Below, piece by piece: positions 61,960 through 64,000 of a stretch of DNA of 64,000 nucleotides; the stretch's first letter is position 1, and the number at the start of each line of letters is the position of its first letter. The translations under genes were made by a program, and so were the position numbers. Origin of the DNA: Dyadobacter beijingensis DSM 21582 (GTDB lineage Bacteria > Bacteroidota > Bacteroidia > Cytophagales > Spirosomataceae); contig NZ_KB907789.1 of the NCBI RefSeq assembly GCF_000382205.1, positions 744,001 through 808,000 of the forward strand. The letters run 5' to 3'. Below the pieces are notes generated by a model. That model had not been told where the DNA came from. It did not search any database and was given only the letters and a program-made list of their open reading frames with translations.

Positions 61960-62535
61960 CTACTCCGCCGCTACGCCCAGCCTTTCCTTTACGTCGGTCA
62001 GAAGTTCGCAGCAGGCCGCGTACAATTCCCGGTTTCCCAGATTGATCTTCCAGAGATAAGCATCCACCTCGCGCGCATACACCCGTGCGAATCCCGGATC
62101 ATGTTCGGCGAGAGAAAGCATATTATCGATGATGTCGGCATACTTCACAGTCTGCGCAATGGGTCGCGACGCGATAATGCGCACGCCTTCCAGCTCCTTG
62201 CGCTGCGCCCGGTTGAGGGACGGGTACTTCTCGCAGGTATATTTATCCGTCAGATCGTCCACACCGGCCAGGATCACCTCGTCTTCGTCGATATTATAGC
62301 CGAGGCTCATCAGTTTATGAGAGAGGTCGGCGAGCGAGCATTCCGTATCCTCGATGAGATCATGGCAAAGGGCGATTTCCGTTTCATAGCCACTTCCACG
62401 GTATGGGTCCACGCGATCGGCAACGCTGAGCAGATGCGTGTAATAGGGCGCGCCGGTATACTTCCGTTTCTGCTCGCCGTGCATTTCTTTCACAAAATCA
62501 AATAGCGCCCACTGACGCTCCGTCAATTCCAGCAT
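61960..62535 (-). CDS. HD-domain metal-dependent phosphohydrolase
   Basis: The 191-residue protein has the HD metal set: His34 in PYYTHLL, His58-Asp59 in LCHDLIED, and Asp134 in VKYADIIDN. This matches RelA/SpoT-like hydrolase (HD_4) proteins and stand-alone small alarmone hydrolases. No synthetase domain is present. A role in (p)ppGpp or nucleotide hydrolysis is possible but not shown. It is a single gene converging on infB. Confidence 0.85.
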   Translation of the reverse strand: MLELTERQWALFDFVKEMHGEQKRKYTGAPYYTHLLSVADRVDPYRGSGYETEIALCHDLIEDTECSLADLSHKLMSLGYNIDEDEVILAGVDDLTDKYTCEKYPSLNRAQRKELEGVRIIASRPIAQTVKYADIIDNMLSLAEHDPGFARVYAREVDAYLWKINLGNRELYAACCELLTDVKERLGVAAE

Positions 62536-62701
62536 ATAAAAACAATCCAGAAATTCAAAATAGCATAACGCTTGGTCTTTTTAAAATAACAATAAAACTT
62601 CAGTTATTAAAATTATTGGCTGGAAACAAGCGAAATATCGCATTCGTTTTTCACAACAATTGAGGATTGAATTAGATATTGCGGCGAGGGTATAAAAGAA
62701 A

Positions 62702-62732
62702 AAGGCTTGCATATCCGTGATATACAAGCCTT
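62702..62732 (-). terminator. Terminator of the tRNA-Val gene
   Basis: AAGGCTTG (62702-62709) and CAAGCCTT (62725-62732) form the outer stem, extended by an inner ATATC/GATAT pairing. A T-rich run follows on the minus strand, starting nine bases past the tRNA 3' end. Confidence 0.8.
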
Positions 62733-62740
62733 CTGGTAAG

Positions 62741-62818
62741 TGGTAGGACGTAGCGGGTTCGAACCGCTGACCTCCGCCCTGTCAAGGCGGCGCTCTGAAC
62801 CAGCTGAGCTAACATCCT
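62741..62818 (-). tRNA. tRNA-Val, anticodon GAC
   Basis: On the minus strand all four arms pair: acceptor AGGATGT with ACGTCCT (one G-T), D stem GCTC/GAGC, anticodon stem CCGCC/GGCGG with loop TTGACAG (anticodon GAC), and T stem AGCGG/CCGCT with loop TTCGAAC. CCA is encoded in the gene. Anticodon GAC reads GUC and GUU, so valine. It is a lone tRNA between the HD hydrolase and the MFS transporter genes. Confidence 0.93.
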
Positions 62819-62856
62819 GCATCTTGGCCGTGTCCGGTTGAGGATGCGATATTATA

Positions 62857-64000
62857 TCAATTTTCGTTACGATCCAATTCGAAATGATAAACTTTCCGGG
62901 ACGGGATGCGGTACAAAAGCACCAGCCCTATGACGAATATGATCAGCAATGCAAGAATGCTATTGCGCATGCTGCCCGTCACCTGCTCGACCGTGCCATA
63001 TATAAAAGTACCGATCACGATCGCCAGCTTTTCGGTCACGTCGTAAAAACTGAAATAGGAAGCGGTGTCAGCAATGTTCTCAGGGATCAGTTTGGAATAG
63101 GTGGATCGCGAAAGCGACTGAATGCCGCCCATGACCATCCCTACCGTGCAGGCAATCATGTAAAATTCCATGGCTTCCGTCGTGTAATAAGCCCCCGTGC
63201 AAATGCCGATCCAGATCGCGACGCCGATCATCAATGCATAAATATTCCCGATCTTGCCCGACAGCCATGCGAATGTGTAAGATCCCGCAATACCTACCAG
63301 CTGAATGAGCAGCACCGTAATAATGAGGCTTTGCGAAGGCAATTTCAGCTCGGTAGCCCCAAAAATAGTCGCTACGTACATGACCGTGCGCAGGCCCATC
63401 GTATAAATGAAGAATGCCGTGAGGAACTTGGCCAGATAAGGCTGCTCGCGCAGGCGCCCGAACACCTTCCGCAACTCCTTGAAGCCGTGGAAGATCCAGT
63501 TGCCGCTCTTCTCTTTGTCCGCATTACCGGAAGGCAGATAATAGAACGGGATTTGCGCAAACAGTATCCACCACAGCCCCACCGTGAAAAACGATATCCG
63601 CGCCGGCAGCGATTTTTGCGTAATGCCGTAAAACTGTGGCGCCAGGATCATGCTGAGGTTGAACAAAAGCAATAACACACTACCCAGGTAACCCAATGAA
63701 AAACCCCGTGCGCTATACTGGTCAAACCGGTCCTCGGTGGCGATTTCGGGCAAATAAGAGTCATAAAAAACAATGCTCCCGCTCCATCCGACGAGGCTGA
63801 GGCCGAACAGGAAGACGCCGGAAATGAGTGTCTCCTTCGTGAAAAAATAGAGCAGCATGCAGCTGATGGCACCGGTATAGCAGAAGAATTGCATAAACCG
63901 CTTTTTCTTGCCGGTAAAATCGGCGATGGCGGTGCAAATGGGCACCAGCAGGGCCGTAATGAGGAACGAAACGGAGACAGTATAGGAGAAGAGCACCGAA
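62857..64000 (-). CDS. UMF1-type MFS transporter (Atg22-like), 5' end cut off by the window
   Basis: The open frame continues past the right edge, so the N-terminus and start are missing; at least 380 residues are present with about eleven membrane helices. Segments such as DFTGKKKRFMQFFCYTG, FYDSYLPEIA, SARGFSLGYLGSVLLL and MGGIQSLSRSTYSKLIPEN recall the UMF1 family related to yeast Atg22 amino acid effluxers. The cytoplasmic middle loop and basic C-terminal tail are normal for the family. Substrate unknown in bacteria. Confidence 0.85.
   Translation of the reverse strand, partial: SVLFSYTVSVSFLITALLVPICTAIADFTGKKKRFMQFFCYTGAISCMLLYFFTKETLISGVFLFGLSLVGWSGSIVFYDSYLPEIATEDRFDQYSARGFSLGYLGSVLLLLFNLSMILAPQFYGITQKSLPARISFFTVGLWWILFAQIPFYYLPSGNADKEKSGNWIFHGFKELRKVFGRLREQPYLAKFLTAFFIYTMGLRTVMYVATIFGATELKLPSQSLIITVLLIQLVGIAGSYTFAWLSGKIGNIYALMIGVAIWIGICTGAYYTTEAMEFYMIACTVGMVMGGIQSLSRSTYSKLIPENIADTASYFSFYDVTEKLAIVIGTFIYGTVEQVTGSMRNSILALLIIFVIGLVLLYRIPSRKVYHFELDRNEN

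Noticed and set aside
62741-62818. tRNA-Asp as an alternative call
   Set aside because: The seven-base loop TTGACAG places GAC, not GTC, at the anticodon position, so valine.

Overview
The window looks like a chromosomal segment of a Bacteroidota bacterium, most likely a Cytophagales member close to Dyadobacter. The reasons are: promoters of the TTTG-N20-TAnnTTTG type and almost no Shine-Dalgarno sequences; two secreted proteins with type IX secretion (T9SS) sorting tails; lipoproteins and families typical of the phylum (DUF1800/DUF1501 pair, DUF4270, DUF4907, DUF5723, DUF779 beside aldehyde dehydrogenase); and moderately GC-rich coding DNA. No lineage was confirmed by a search. No prophage, insertion sequence, integrase, CRISPR array or rRNA was seen. 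One tRNA gene (Val, anticodon GAC) is present.

Layout. 1-7.6 kb: a truncated methyltransferase, a DUF1361 membrane protein, an RhlE-type DEAD-box helicase, an aldehyde dehydrogenase with its DUF779 partner, a divergent AraC regulator flanked by two decamer TGAC arrays, then a YdeI/OmpD-associated protein and a DUF1080 protein. 7.7-16.8 kb: an ABC exporter, then a promoter-led operon of DUF1800, DUF1501 and a 1239-residue T9SS surface protein built from nine 102-residue repeats. 16.9-42.2 kb: a large exopolysaccharide (EPS) locus, mostly on the minus strand. It encodes a CpsB/PHP phosphatase, Wza-like export lipoprotein, Wzc-like co-polymerase/tyrosine kinase, UDP-glucose dehydrogenase, UDP-glucuronate 4-epimerase, Wzx flippase, Wzy-like polymerase, glycosyltransferases (three GT4 plus a split Alg13/Alg14 pair), three hexapeptide acetyltransferases, a membrane acyltransferase, a secreted GH10 glycanase, a Wzi-like outer membrane protein and a DUF5723 protein. 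The initiating WcaJ-type phosphotransferase is divergent on the plus strand, followed by a second T9SS protein and an RmlD-like reductase. 42.2-54 kb: a GH78-type rhamnosidase, a sodium/solute symporter with a 47-residue membrane partner, a complete RND efflux operon and a DUF4270 lipoprotein. 54-64 kb: a Kelch lipoprotein plus DUF4907 protein, an EEP-family membrane phosphodiesterase, the rimP-nusA-infB operon, an HD hydrolase, tRNA-Val and a truncated UMF1-type MFS transporter.

How it works together. The EPS locus has all steps of a Wzx/Wzy pathway: priming (WcaJ), uronic-acid precursor supply, sugar transfer and O-acetylation, flipping, polymerisation, length control by tyrosine phosphorylation and dephosphorylation, and export. 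Its most unusual feature is a 12-base motif, TACTCAACGTTA, found 0-15 bases upstream of eight of its start codons on both strands. It was noticed in non-coding DNA nowhere else in the window and is a candidate locus-wide regulatory element.
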